From positions 124,001 through 188,000 of the forward strand of contig OY970120.1 in NCBI GenBank assembly GCA_963705885.1: a stretch of 64,000 bases of DNA, given 5' to 3'. Under the pieces are notes generated by a model. That model was not told the origin of the DNA. It did no database searches and worked only from the letters and a program-made list of their open reading frames with translations. Made by a program: the position numbers and the translations under genes. This document shows positions 25,526 through 33,901 of the stretch, piece by piece; positions within the stretch are counted from its first letter, which is position 1, and every line of letters starts with the position of its first letter. Source of the DNA: MFD01275-c22 sp963705885 (GTDB lineage: Bacteria > Actinomycetota > Actinomycetes > JACCUZ01).

Positions 25526-26050
25526 TCCGGCGGGGGTGCCCCGACCAGGGCTGTCGTCGTCGGCGAGGGCCCGGAAGACGTCGCGCAGCTGCCGCACCTG
25601 CGTGGGCGTCAGCCGGTCGAAGAGCGCCTCCCGGACGGCCTCGACGTGACCCGGTGCCGCGGCGACGAGGGCTGTGTAGCCCGCGTCGGTCAGGACGGCG
25701 AGCGACCCGCGGCGGTCGGTCGGGTGCCTGTCCCGGCGTACCCAGCCCTTCTCCTCCAGCCGCGCCACCGCGTGCGACAGCCGGCTCGGGGACGAGGTGG
25801 TCGCGACGGCGAGCTCGCTCATCCGCAGCGTGCGCCCCGGCGCCTCCGAGAGCATGGCCAGCACCTGGTAGTAGGCGTGCGGCATGCCCGCGTCGCGCTG
25901 GAGCTGGCGGTCGAGCCGGTCCTCGAGGCCGGTGAGGAACGCGAGGAAGGCACGCCAGGCCTCCTGCTCCGCGTCGGAGAGCCAGCGCGGCTGCGTCTCG
26001 GGGAGCCGGCGCCGCTGGGCGCCCGGCGCGGCACCGGTGTCGTCGACCAC
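25523..26050 (-). CDS. MarR-family transcriptional regulator
   Basis: A 175-residue winged-helix repressor: AEQEAWRAFLAFLTGLEDRL, MPHAYYQVLAMLSEAPGRTL, the recognition helix MSELAVATTSSPSRLSHAVA, and wing RDRHPTDRRGSLAVLTDAGY. It starts with GTG six bases after TATGAT, so it is probably leaderless. Its coding end overlaps the -10 of the LOG operon. It is divergent from a VOC-family gene, and the 82-base gap contains a perfect palindrome that overlaps both -35 elements, so it very likely represses itself and the VOC gene. Confidence 0.9.
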   Translation of the reverse strand: MVDDTGAAPGAQRRRLPETQPRWLSDAEQEAWRAFLAFLTGLEDRLDRQLQRDAGMPHAYYQVLAMLSEAPGRTLRMSELAVATTSSPSRLSHAVARLEEKGWVRRDRHPTDRRGSLAVLTDAGYTALVAAAPGHVEAVREALFDRLTPTQVRQLRDVFRALADDDSPGRGTPAG

Positions 26051-26056
26051 CCGGGG

Positions 26057-26062
26057 ATCATA
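26057..26062 (-). promoter_or_regulatory. -10 element for marR (leaderless)
   Basis: TATGAT, six bases before GTG; its -35 is TTGAGC at 26086-26081 on this strand, spacer 18. Confidence 0.6.
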
Positions 26063-26074
26063 GCGGGGAAATAG

Positions 26075-26086
26075 TTGAGCGCTCAA
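26075..26086. promoter_or_regulatory. MarR operator palindrome shared by divergent promoters
   Basis: TTGAGCGCTCAA is a perfect 12-bp palindrome. Each half is also the -35 hexamer of one divergent promoter (TTGAGC for VOC on +, the same on - for marR), so one bound MarR dimer would block both. Confidence 0.65.
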
Positions 26087-26097
26087 TATTCTTGTGC

Positions 26098-26103
26098 TAG
26101 CGT
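26098..26103 (+). promoter_or_regulatory. -10 element for VOC gene
   Basis: TAGCGT lies 17 bases after TTGAGC. The leader is about 23 bases and contains the CAGGGAG ribosome site of the VOC gene. Confidence 0.6.
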
Positions 26104-26132
26104 CCGACCCGCCGAGACCCAGGGAGCGCCAC

Positions 26133-26657
26133 ATGCCCGTCCGCCGCCTCAACCACGCCGTCCTGTTCGTCCGCGACGTCGAGCGCAGCACGTCCTTCTA
26201 CCGCGAGGTGCTGGGCTTCGAGCCGATCGAGGGCATGGACGAGCTGTCGGGCGCCGCGTTCCTGCGCGCGCCGGCCTCGACCAACGACCACGACCTCGGC
26301 CTGTTCCAGATCGGCGCCGAGGCCGGCCCGTCGGGCGCCGGACGCAGCACGGTCGGGCTCTACCACCTCGCCTGGGAGGTCGAGACGCTCGCCGACCTCG
26401 CCGAGATCTCCGGCCGCCTGCAGGAGCGGGGCGCGCTGGCCGGGGCCACCGACCATGCGACCACCAAGGCGCTCTACGCCAAGGACCCCGACGGGCTCGA
26501 GCTCGAGGTCAGCTGGCTGGTCCCGGCCGACCGGCTCACGCCCGAGATCCTGGCCGCGCGCTCCCGGCTGGCCCCGCTCGACCTCGACCGCGAGATCGAG
26601 CGCTTCGGTGCCGAGACCGTCGGCGGCCTCGGCGTCTCGGTCCCCGCTCCGGCCTGA
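26133..26657 (+). CDS. VOC-family dioxygenase/glyoxalase-like protein
   Basis: A 174-residue vicinal-oxygen-chelate protein. The metal triad is visible: His in RLNHAVLFVRD, His in GLYHLAWEVE and Glu in GLELEVSWLV, the pattern of extradiol dioxygenases and glyoxalases. STSFYREVLGFEP and YAKDPDGLELE are standard VOC segments. The ATG at 26133 follows CAGGGAG by six bases. Control by the adjacent MarR suggests defence against, or breakdown of, a phenolic or quinone-like compound; the substrate is unknown. Confidence 0.87.
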   Translation: MPVRRLNHAVLFVRDVERSTSFYREVLGFEPIEGMDELSGAAFLRAPASTNDHDLGLFQIGAEAGPSGAGRSTVGLYHLAWEVETLADLAEISGRLQERGALAGATDHATTKALYAKDPDGLELEVSWLVPADRLTPEILAARSRLAPLDLDREIERFGAETVGGLGVSVPAPA

Positions 26658-26740
26658 CCGCCCTCCCCCGCGTTGACCACGTGAGGCGGGCGGCGTGGGG
26701 GCTCAACCTTTCCGGGGGTGGCGCGTCCAGGTGGTGTGAC

Positions 26741-26768
26741 GGGAAACAGGGCAGTCGTCGGCCAGGAT
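26741..26768 (+). promoter_or_regulatory. Candidate promoter of SigE-family sigma gene
   Basis: GGGAAA, 16 bases, then CAGGAT, which stands six bases before the GTG start. The -35 resembles ECF promoters, so autoregulation is possible. Confidence 0.35.
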
Positions 26769-26774
26769 GTCCGC

Positions 26775-27284
26775 GTGGCTGACGCGACCGAGGGCGACAC
26801 GTCGGCTGCCCGGCGCTACGAGGACCTCTTCCACGGCCACTTCGGCGCGATGACCCGGCTGGCCGCCATGCTCGGCGCCGACGACCCCGAGGACGTCGCC
26901 CAGGAGGCGTTCGTCCGGCTGCACCAGCGCGGCCGCACGCTGCGCGACCCGCACGCCGCGATCGGCTACCTGCGCACCACCGTCGTCAACATCTCGCGCT
27001 CCCGCCTGCGCCACCTCTCCGTCGTCCGCCGCCACCGACAGCAGGCGCCGCCCGACGCGGCGTCCGCCGAGCACGACGTCGTACGCCGGGAAGGTGACCG
27101 TGAGCTGCTCGCCGCGATGCGTCACCTGTCGGCCCGCCACCGCGAGGCGCTCGTCCTGCGCTTCTGGCTCGACCTCACCGAGGCCGAGATGGCCGACGCC
27201 ATGGGCGTCAGCCGCGGCACCGTCAAGTCCCACGTCTCGCGGGGGCTCGACGCCCTCGCCGCCCTGATGGAGGGCACCCGATGA
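26775..27284 (+). CDS. SigE-family ECF RNA polymerase sigma factor
   Basis: A 169-residue ECF sigma factor of the short SigE-like actinobacterial class. Region 2 is YEDLFHGHFGAMTRLAAMLG with DDPEDVAQEAFVRLHQRG; region 4 is MRHLSARHREALVLRFWLDL and the helix-turn-helix EAEMADAMGVSRGTVKSHVS. The GTG at 26775 is chosen from its -10 spacing and normal family length; earlier in-frame starts exist at 26718 and 26736. It overlaps the next gene by ATGA, so sigma and membrane partner are made together. It is a second ECF system, distinct from sigE at 17 kb. Confidence 0.87.
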   Translation: MADATEGDTSAARRYEDLFHGHFGAMTRLAAMLGADDPEDVAQEAFVRLHQRGRTLRDPHAAIGYLRTTVVNISRSRLRHLSVVRRHRQQAPPDAASAEHDVVRREGDRELLAAMRHLSARHREALVLRFWLDLTEAEMADAMGVSRGTVKSHVSRGLDALAALMEGTR

Positions 27285-28393
27285 GCGACCACGACCAGCT
27301 CCAGCGACGGCTGCGCACCGGCCGGGCGCCCTTCGACGACATCGCGGTCGCGCCCGACGCCTGGCAGGAGAACCAGCGCCGGGTCGCGGCCGGCCGGACG
27401 ACGCGCCGGCGGCAGTGGCTCGGCGCCGCCGCGGCTGCCGTAGCCGTCCTCCTCGTCGGCGGGCTGCTCCTGTTCGGAGGCTCCGAGCCGGACAGCGGCC
27501 CGCCCGCGTCCGGGGGCGCCGACGACTTCTGGGACCCCGGCAACGTGCTCGGTCCCCCTGTCGTCGCCGAGACCCTCACCGTCGACGACGAGCAGGTTCC
27601 CCACGAGATCGTGCTCAGCGACACCACCGGCCAGGGGCCCAGCCTCTGCGACCGGGTCGAGGCATCGAGCAGCGCGAGCGGCAGCTGCACCAGCCGGGAG
27701 CCCGGAGCCGACAAGGACGGTGTCGCCGTCGACTGGCTCTCCGGCACCGAGGGCGACGGGGACGTCCGCGGTGTGCTGGCCGGCGTGGACGAGCGCGTGA
27801 CGGCCGTCGACGTCTGGATGACCGACGGGGGCCATGTCGCGCCGCAGCTGCACCCGACGGGCTGGGAGGGCACGCAGATGTTCGCCCTCACCGTCCCGGC
27901 CGACGGGCCCGTCCCCCAGCGGCTCGTCGCGTCGGGCGGGGACGGCAACGTCCTGCAGACCGTCGACCTGCCGAGCCGGCTCGGCGACACCTGGCTGCCC
28001 CGGACACGGTCCGCCTGCGGCGGCGACTCCGGCGGGTCGTCCCCGAGCCCAGGGGTCCGCATCGGCCTCGGTACGTCCGACGCCTTCGTCACCGCGGCGA
28101 GGGACACCGCCGTCTGCCTCGAGCCGTTGCGCGGCAGTGCGCTGGCCGGGTGGACCCGGATCGGCGACCGGCTGGTGGTGGTCGCGTGGCCCGAGACCGA
28201 GCACGTCCGGGTGATGGCCGGTCAGAGCATGGTCGCCGACCAGGAGCCCGGGCAGGGCAGCGGCTCCCCGCTGCGCGTCACGGTGTTCACCGGACTGGGC
28301 GAGGGGGCGCTGCAGCGCGCCGAGGTGGTGGCGCTGGACCGCCTCAACAACGAGCTGGACCGGGCGTACGTCAACCAGCCGAAGAGTCCCTGA
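27281..28393 (+). CDS. Membrane-anchored partner of the SigE-family sigma factor
   Basis: A 370-residue single-pass protein. Residues 1-45 are cytoplasmic and basic (RRLRTGRAPFDDIAVAPDAW), residues about 46-66 form a membrane helix (LGAAAAAVAVLLVGGLLLFG), and about 300 residues lie outside. The external part contains pairs of Cys (CDRVEASSS...C, RSACGG...VCLEPL) that could form disulfides. No zinc-finger motif is seen, so it is not a ZAS anti-sigma, but coupling to the sigma gene makes a sigma-regulatory or sensory role likely. I recognise no named domain. It converges on dapE with a three-base gap. Confidence 0.7.
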   Translation: MSDHDQLQRRLRTGRAPFDDIAVAPDAWQENQRRVAAGRTTRRRQWLGAAAAAVAVLLVGGLLLFGGSEPDSGPPASGGADDFWDPGNVLGPPVVAETLTVDDEQVPHEIVLSDTTGQGPSLCDRVEASSSASGSCTSREPGADKDGVAVDWLSGTEGDGDVRGVLAGVDERVTAVDVWMTDGGHVAPQLHPTGWEGTQMFALTVPADGPVPQRLVASGGDGNVLQTVDLPSRLGDTWLPRTRSACGGDSGGSSPSPGVRIGLGTSDAFVTAARDTAVCLEPLRGSALAGWTRIGDRLVVVAWPETEHVRVMAGQSMVADQEPGQGSGSPLRVTVFTGLGEGALQRAEVVALDRLNNELDRAYVNQPKSP

Positions 28394-28396
28394 CGA

Positions 28397-29458
28397 CTAC
28401 CCGCCGAGCCAGGCGAACATCCGCTGGTCGCACTCCAGGATCGGCGCGACGTCGCAGTACTCCTCGCGCTGGTGCGCCACGCTCGGGTCGCCCGGCCCGT
28501 AGTTCACCGCGGGGACGCCCAGCGCCGAGAAGCGCGACACGTCGGTCCAGCCGAACTTCGGCTGCGGCTCGCGCCCGGCCATCTCGACGAACGCGGCAGC
28601 CGCCGGGTGCGAGAGACCGGGCAGGGCGCCCGGTGCCGAGTCCGAGACGGTCACGTCGAAGCCGTCGAGCACGCGGCGTACGACCTCGGCGGCCTCCTCC
28701 TCCGACCTCGACGGCGCGAACCGGTAGTTCACCGTCACGGTGCACTCGTCGGGGACGACGTTGCCCGCGACTCCCCCGCTGATCCCGACGGCCTGCAGGC
28801 CCTCGCGGTAGACGAGCCCGTCGATCTCGACCTGGTCCGGCTCGTACGCAGCGAGCCGCGCCAGCACGGCCCCCGCGGCATGGACCGCGTTGCTGCCCAG
28901 CCACGCCCGGGCAGAGTGCGCCCGGTGACCGCGCAGCACGACGTCGGCCCGCAGCGTTCCCTGGCAGCCGCCCTCGACCGTCGCGTTGGTCGGCTCCATC
29001 AGCACCGCGAAGTCCCCGGCCAGCCAGTCCGGACTCGTGCGCGCGATCCGCCCCAGACCGTTCTTGTGCGCCTCGACCTCCTCGTGGTCGTAGAACACGT
29101 AGGTCACGTCACGGTTCGGCTCCGGGAGGTGCGCCGCCAGCCGCAGCTGCACGGCGACGCCGCTCTTCATGTCGGTCGTGCCGCAGCCGTGGATGCGGCC
29201 GTCCTCGACCCGGCACGGCAGGTTGTCACCGAGCGGGACGGTGTCGATGTGGCCGGCGACGACCACCCGCTCCGGGCGCCCCAGCGAGGTCCGCGCCACC
29301 ACCGCGTCGCCGTCGCGGTCCACGGTGAGGTGCGCCTGCCCGCGCAGCGCCCGCTCGATCGCGTCGGCCAGCGGCTTCTCGTTCCCGCTCACCGACTCGA
29401 TGTCGCACAGCGCGACGGTGAGGGCAGCGGCATCCAGCGAGAGGTCGAGCTCGGTCAT
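28397..29458 (-). CDS. dapE: Succinyl-diaminopimelate desuccinylase
   Basis: A 353-residue M20-family dizinc hydrolase that converts N-succinyl-L,L-diaminopimelate to L,L-diaminopimelate and succinate. Metal and catalytic motifs: VVAGHIDTVPLGD, GCGTTDMKSGVAV, VFYDHEEVEAHKNG and LMEPTNATVEGGCQG. The dimerisation domain is about residues 175-285, and NYGPGDPSVAHQREE supplies the last His ligand. The ATG at 29458 follows TAGGGT by eight bases. It is divergent from dapD, the enzyme two steps earlier. Confidence 0.92.
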   Translation of the reverse strand: MTELDLSLDAAALTVALCDIESVSGNEKPLADAIERALRGQAHLTVDRDGDAVVARTSLGRPERVVVAGHIDTVPLGDNLPCRVEDGRIHGCGTTDMKSGVAVQLRLAAHLPEPNRDVTYVFYDHEEVEAHKNGLGRIARTSPDWLAGDFAVLMEPTNATVEGGCQGTLRADVVLRGHRAHSARAWLGSNAVHAAGAVLARLAAYEPDQVEIDGLVYREGLQAVGISGGVAGNVVPDECTVTVNYRFAPSRSEEEAAEVVRRVLDGFDVTVSDSAPGALPGLSHPAAAAFVEMAGREPQPKFGWTDVSRFSALGVPAVNYGPGDPSVAHQREEYCDVAPILECDQRMFAWLGG

Positions 29459-29466
29459 GACCGCTG

Positions 29467-29472
29467 ACCCTA
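29467..29472 (-). promoter_or_regulatory. -10 element for dapE (leaderless)
   Basis: TAGGGT, eight bases, ATG. Confidence 0.5.
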
Positions 29473-29502
29473 CGGGTGCCCGACCCGCGACCCGCGGCGT
29501 GG

Positions 29503-29508
29503 CAGGCT
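29503..29508 (+). promoter_or_regulatory. Possible -10 element for dapD (leaderless)
   Basis: CAGGCT is one base from TANNNT and stands seven bases before the ATG, 30 bases from the dapE -10 on the other strand. Confidence 0.35.
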
Positions 29509-29515
29509 GGTCGGC

Positions 29516-30445
29516 ATGACCGAGCAGCGCGCCGCCTGGGGCTTCGGCCTGGCCACCGTCCACGAGTCGGGCACCGTCCTGGACACCTGGTACCCGGAGC
29601 CTCATCTCGGCGCCCCGACCGAGTCCGACGCCCCGGCCGAGCTGACTGCGCTGTCGGGCAAGGACGACCGGCGCGGCGTACGTCTCGAGGTCGTGCGCAC
29701 CGAGATCGACCTGCAGACCCCGCCCGCGGACGTCCCCGACGCCTACCTCCGCCTGCACCTGCTCTCGCACCGCCGCGTGCGCCCCCACGGCGTCGACGTC
29801 GGCGGCATCTTCGGCGTGCTCACGAACGTGGTCTGGACCTCCCAGGGCCCGTGCCTGCCCGAGGGCTTCGAGTCAGTCCGCGCCCGCCTCCGCGGCGACG
29901 GCCCGGTTCAGGTGCTCGGCGTCGACAAGTTCCCGCGCATGGTCGACTACGTGCTGCCCACCGGCGTGCGCATCGCCGACGCCGACCGGGTGCGCCTCGG
30001 CGCGCACCTGGCGAGCGGCACCACCGTGATGCACGAGGGGTTCGTGAACTTCAACGCCGGCACGCTCGGCTCGTCGATGGTCGAGGGCCGCATCAGCGCC
30101 GGCGTCGTGGTCGGCGACGGCTCCGACATCGGCGGCGGCGCGTCGATCATGGGCACGCTCTCCGGCGGCGGTACGCAGGTGATCTCGGTCGGGGAGCGCT
30201 GCCTCGTCGGGGCCAACGCCGGCATCGGCATCTCGCTCGGCGACGACTGCGTCGTGGAGGCCGGCTGCTACGTCACCGCCGGCACCAAGGTGACGCTGCC
30301 GGACGGCTCGGTCCGCAAGGCGCTCGAGCTCTCGGGCCGCGACCAGCTGCTCCTCCGGCGCAACAGCGTCACCGGCGCGGTCGAGGTCGTGGCGCGTGAG
30401 GGCACCTGGGGAGCCCTCAACGAGGCCCTGCACGCCAACGACTGA
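29516..30445 (+). CDS. dapD: Tetrahydrodipicolinate N-succinyltransferase (actinobacterial DapD)
   Basis: A 309-residue left-handed beta-helix enzyme transferring succinyl from succinyl-CoA to tetrahydrodipicolinate in lysine and cell-wall diaminopimelate synthesis. The N-terminal half is alpha/beta (RLHLLSHRRVRPHGVDVGGI), and hexapeptide repeats begin near PTGVRIADADRVRLGAHLA and run through GDGSDIGGGASIMGTLSGGG to GANAGIGISLGDDCVVEAGC. MHEGFVNFNAGTLG contains the catalytic Glu region of the mycobacterial enzyme. Length matches Rv1201c-type DapD. Confidence 0.93.
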   Translation: MTEQRAAWGFGLATVHESGTVLDTWYPEPHLGAPTESDAPAELTALSGKDDRRGVRLEVVRTEIDLQTPPADVPDAYLRLHLLSHRRVRPHGVDVGGIFGVLTNVVWTSQGPCLPEGFESVRARLRGDGPVQVLGVDKFPRMVDYVLPTGVRIADADRVRLGAHLASGTTVMHEGFVNFNAGTLGSSMVEGRISAGVVVGDGSDIGGGASIMGTLSGGGTQVISVGERCLVGANAGIGISLGDDCVVEAGCYVTAGTKVTLPDGSVRKALELSGRDQLLLRRNSVTGAVEVVAREGTWGALNEALHAND

Positions 30446-30447
30446 CC

Positions 30448-31281
30448 GTGCGGCTGACCCGGCGGGGGCGCGCGCTCGTGACCCTCACCGTCACCGCCCT
30501 CCTCGTCGCCCTGGTCGCCGTGCTGGTCGTCCGGACGCCGCTGGGCACCGTGCTCGGCCTGTCCACCGGCCCGCCCTGCGAGATCTCTGCCGGCGGCACG
30601 ACCCTCGACTGGTCGGTCGAGCAGGCCATGACCGCCACCACCGTGGCCGGGGTGGGCACGCGCATCGGCGCCTCGGTCAACGGAGTCGCCGCGGCCGTGG
30701 CCAGAGCCCTCGACCCCGAGCCCGACAGCGCTCTGCCACCCGCCGCCGCGCGCGCGACCTACCGCGCCCTGCCGGACGTCGCGACCCCCGATGCGGAGCA
30801 GGTGGCGCTCGCCGAGGCGCTGCTGGGCCACGACGACGGCGCCCTCACCTGCACCGTGCCGCTGACCGGCACCGTCGGCGACCGCCAGGACCCGACCGGC
30901 CTGGGCCTGACGCCGCGGGCCGACGGGGTGCGCGCCTCGATGCGCGAGGTGTTCGGCAAGCAGATCCTCGGCGGCTTCTCACCCCGCGGCGTGACCAGCG
31001 GTCACATCGAGGGCTCGGCGCACTACGAGGGCCGGGCGGTGGACATCTTCTTCCGCCCGGTCACCCGCGACAACCAGCGGCTGGGCTGGCAGCAGGCGCT
31101 GTGGGCGGTCGCGCACGCCGAGCGGCTCGACCTCGCCACGGTCATCTTCGACCGGCGCGTCTGGACCGGCCGCCGGTCGCTGCAGGGCTGGCGCGACTAC
31201 CGGCACCCCAGCGGTGAGACCGACAACCCGGTCCTCATGCACGAGGACCACGTCCACGTCGACGTCGTCGAGGGCGGGTGA
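30448..31281 (+). CDS. Exported M15-like zinc-peptidase-fold protein, copy 1
   Basis: A 277-residue protein with one N-terminal membrane/signal helix (LVTLTVTALLVALVAVLVV). The C-terminal domain (about 165-277) carries GSAHYEGRAVDIF (His192 and Asp199) and MHEDHVHVDV (His268, His270). SxHxxGxAxD with a later HxH is the zinc-site pattern of D-Ala-D-Ala peptidase folds, as in M15 and ARB-07466-like domains. It may therefore bind Zn2+ and act on peptidoglycan, but the exact family is inferred. GTG start two bases after the dapD stop; a paralog follows, overlapping by four bases. Confidence 0.72.
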   Translation: MRLTRRGRALVTLTVTALLVALVAVLVVRTPLGTVLGLSTGPPCEISAGGTTLDWSVEQAMTATTVAGVGTRIGASVNGVAAAVARALDPEPDSALPPAAARATYRALPDVATPDAEQVALAEALLGHDDGALTCTVPLTGTVGDRQDPTGLGLTPRADGVRASMREVFGKQILGGFSPRGVTSGHIEGSAHYEGRAVDIFFRPVTRDNQRLGWQQALWAVAHAERLDLATVIFDRRVWTGRRSLQGWRDYRHPSGETDNPVLMHEDHVHVDVVEGG

Positions 31282-32180
31282 CGCACGGACGGACGTACGC
31301 CAGGACGGGCAACGATCGGGACACGGGGCTGGCGAGCGCGCCGGAGCTGCGCGAGTCTCGAGGGGTGCGACGACGCCTCCAGGTCGCGGTGGCCGCCCTC
31401 GGGGGCGGCGCCGTCCTCGTCGCGGTCGTCGCGGCCGCCAGCGGCCCGCCGGGTCCCGACACGGCGCCCGCGCACGCCTCGTCCGGTGTCGGCGACCCCG
31501 CAGCGCCGGCAGCCCCCGCCCGCGTCGCCGACTGCTGGGTGCCCGACGCGTCCGGGACGGTCTCGCTCACCCTCGACGAGGCCACACGGCTGACGACGGT
31601 CGCCGCGCAGGCGCTCGACCGGCCGCGCCGCGCGCAGCGGGTGCGGACCGAGGTGGACCGCACGCCGGCGGTGACGCCCGCGCAGGCCGTCGTGGTGACC
31701 GCGAGCCTGCTGGGTGACCCCGGCACGCCGCGCCTCACCTGCTCGCCGGCACGGCTCGGCGTCGAGCCCGAGACGAGGGGGAGGAGCGGCCTGACCCCGC
31801 GGGCCCGCCGGCTGCGCGCGGCGTGGACCGAGGTGTTCGGCCCGCTCCCGGCCGGCGGCTTCGCGCGTGGCGGGGTCAGCACCGGTCACGTCGACAGCTC
31901 CTCGCACTACGACGGGCGGGCCGTCGACGTGTTCTTCCGGCCGTACGACGACGAGGGTCAGCGGCGTGCCGGGCGGGTCTTCGCCCAGTGGCTCGTCGCG
32001 CACGCGCAGGAGCACCACGTGCTGTCGGTCATCTACGCCGACCGGATCTGGACGTCGTGGGCCGCCTATGCCGGGTGGCGTGAGTACGTCCACCCGAGCG
32101 GCGACACCCGCGACCCCGTGCTGCGCCACCTCGACCACGTCCACGTCGCGGTCGAGAGCGGTCGGTCCTACCGGCCCTGA
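31278..32180 (+). CDS. Exported M15-like zinc-peptidase-fold protein, copy 2
   Basis: A 300-residue paralog of the upstream gene. A membrane/signal helix lies at about residues 34-56 (VAVAALGGGAVLVAVVAAAS), after a longer polar N-terminus. The C-terminal domain repeats the motifs: SSSHYDGRAVDVFFRPYDD (His210, Asp217), HVLSVIYADRIWTSW, HPSGDTRDPVLRHLDHVHVA (His287, His289). Shared Cys positions (ADCWVPD, LTCSPARLG) resemble those in copy 1. GTG overlaps the copy 1 stop (GTGA). The pair reads as a tandem duplication with a diverged first half. Confidence 0.72.
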   Translation: MTHGRTYARTGNDRDTGLASAPELRESRGVRRRLQVAVAALGGGAVLVAVVAAASGPPGPDTAPAHASSGVGDPAAPAAPARVADCWVPDASGTVSLTLDEATRLTTVAAQALDRPRRAQRVRTEVDRTPAVTPAQAVVVTASLLGDPGTPRLTCSPARLGVEPETRGRSGLTPRARRLRAAWTEVFGPLPAGGFARGGVSTGHVDSSSHYDGRAVDVFFRPYDDEGQRRAGRVFAQWLVAHAQEHHVLSVIYADRIWTSWAAYAGWREYVHPSGDTRDPVLRHLDHVHVAVESGRSYRP

Positions 32181-32181
32181 C

Positions 32182-33795
32182 TCACCGGCAGCCGCCCGCG
32201 CGGCCGAGGGCGCGCAGCCCCTTGATGTCGGCGGCGCCCCACACCGAGGCGCGCAGCGACGCGCTCGGGTGCATCACCTGGTGCACGTCGTTGGCGTGGT
32301 CGAGCCCGACGACGTGGCCCAGCTCGTGCATGAGGACCATGCCGTGCGGTGAGCCGTCGCCGAACCCCGCCGGAGCGGAGTTGGAGTACGCGGTGTTGAT
32401 GGCGAGGTAGCCGGTGAGGATGCGCCCGCCCGAGGTGTGCGACGTGCCGCCCACCCCGCCGACACCCGGCGGGAGAAGTCCTCTCGACTGGCGGTTGTTG
32501 GCCCACGCGACGAGGAACCGGTTGACGCCCGCCCCCGTGTAGGCGTAGTGCGGCACGGCCCTGCTGCGCCCCGAGTAGCGGAACTTGATGCCGCTCACCT
32601 GGGTGACCCGCCGCATCGCCTCACGGAGGTCGCTCATGCCGTGGGCCGGCATGTTCCTCGGGTTGACCTTGTAGCGGATCGAGCAGGTCCCCCAGTGCGC
32701 CGGGCGGCTCTTCGTGCCCCCGATGGGGCGCCACGTTGCGGCCCTGCCGGTGCCCGTGACGGTCACCACCGTCGTCGTCTCGCCGCTGCCCTCGGCGAAG
32801 CGCGCGTCGGGGCCGCGCACCACCCGCAGTGAGTACGTCCCGACCTGGCTGCGCCGGCCCAGCGTCACGGTGACCCGCCCGTCGGACCCCTGCACCGGTG
32901 TGGCGACGGTGCGCCACGGGCCGTTGCCGAATCGCTCCTGGACCGTCACGGTCGCCCCGGGAACCGCCGGCTGGACCCGCGCCGTCAGCGACAGGCTCCC
33001 GCCGGGCGGGATCGCGACCGGCGACACCGTGGTCGTCACGGACACGCTCACCCGCACGATGACGGTCGGCGACGTCCCCGGGGCCAGCTCGTCGGTCGTC
33101 TCGGAGACGGCGAAGTACTCGGCCTGCTCGCGGGGGTCGTCGGTGAACCTCGCGACGCCCGCCGCGTCGGACCACTGGTAGCCGACCGCCACGGGGGACG
33201 GCTGCGACGCCGTCCGGCGGTAGAGCGTCAGCCCCACGTCCCGGGCCGCCAGGCCGCGAGCGCTCACCGAGGCGGTGAGCGAGACCGGCTTGCCGAAGGG
33301 CACCTGGCCGGTCGAGGCCGACAGCGACACGACCGGGACGACACCGACCACGGTGACCAGCGTCGATCTCGAGTCGTTCGAGGAGTTCTCGTCGACCTCG
33401 ACCTCGAGCCAGACGTCGGCGAAGACGGTGGCCGAGCCCTGGTAGTCGGGACGCATCGAGGCGGTGACCACAACGGTCGAGCCGGCCGCCATGTCCGGAA
33501 GGGTGCACTCCAGCGCCCAGGTCCCCGAGCAGCCGCCGCCCGGCACGGAGCCGGAGAGCACCGACCCGTTGTCCGTGTCCAGTGACACGCGCGGCGCGGT
33601 CACGGGCGTGCTCCCGACGTTCGTGACGGTCGCCGTCACGGTCACGGCGTCGCCGAGGCTGACCGTGGCCGGGGCCGCGGACACGGCGATCGCGACGTCC
33701 GTGCCCACCGCCGCGGACGCGCCCCCTGCCGGCAGGCCCGCCAGGACGACGGCGAGCGCCAGCGACCCCCCGAGCCACGCCCATGCTCTCGACAC
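32182..33795 (-). CDS. Secreted metzincin (matrixin-like) metalloprotease with CARDB-like domain
   Basis: A 537-residue secreted protein. A signal peptide (AWLGGSLALAVVLAGLPAGG then ASA) is followed by a CARDB/DUF11-like beta domain (about 32-145, VTVTATVTNVGSTPVTAPRV), two further beta domains, then a catalytic domain. The zinc motif is MHELGHVVGLDHANDVHQVM: HExxHxxGxxH followed by a close Met-turn, as in matrixins and related metzincins. GTG at 33795 has GGGGGAG four bases upstream. Its stop lies one base from the convergent M15-like gene. Probable extracellular protease; substrate unknown. Confidence 0.85.
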   Translation of the reverse strand: MSRAWAWLGGSLALAVVLAGLPAGGASAAVGTDVAIAVSAAPATVSLGDAVTVTATVTNVGSTPVTAPRVSLDTDNGSVLSGSVPGGGCSGTWALECTLPDMAAGSTVVVTASMRPDYQGSATVFADVWLEVEVDENSSNDSRSTLVTVVGVVPVVSLSASTGQVPFGKPVSLTASVSARGLAARDVGLTLYRRTASQPSPVAVGYQWSDAAGVARFTDDPREQAEYFAVSETTDELAPGTSPTVIVRVSVSVTTTVSPVAIPPGGSLSLTARVQPAVPGATVTVQERFGNGPWRTVATPVQGSDGRVTVTLGRRSQVGTYSLRVVRGPDARFAEGSGETTTVVTVTGTGRAATWRPIGGTKSRPAHWGTCSIRYKVNPRNMPAHGMSDLREAMRRVTQVSGIKFRYSGRSRAVPHYAYTGAGVNRFLVAWANNRQSRGLLPPGVGGVGGTSHTSGGRILTGYLAINTAYSNSAPAGFGDGSPHGMVLMHELGHVVGLDHANDVHQVMHPSASLRASVWGAADIKGLRALGRAGGCR

Positions 33796-33828
33796 GACGC
33801 TCCCCCAACCCCCGCTAGCCCTGCGGGG

Positions 33829-33834
33829 AGAGTA
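33829..33834 (-). promoter_or_regulatory. -10 element for metzincin gene
   Basis: TACTCT lies 33 bases before the GTG. The leader can fold CCCCGC with GCGGGG just upstream of the ribosome site. Confidence 0.4.
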
Positions 33835-33901
33835 GGGCCCCGGAGGCGGCGGGGAGGGCGATGTCACGAGGTTGGGTCGACCGGGTCACCGTCCGTGAGG
33901 C

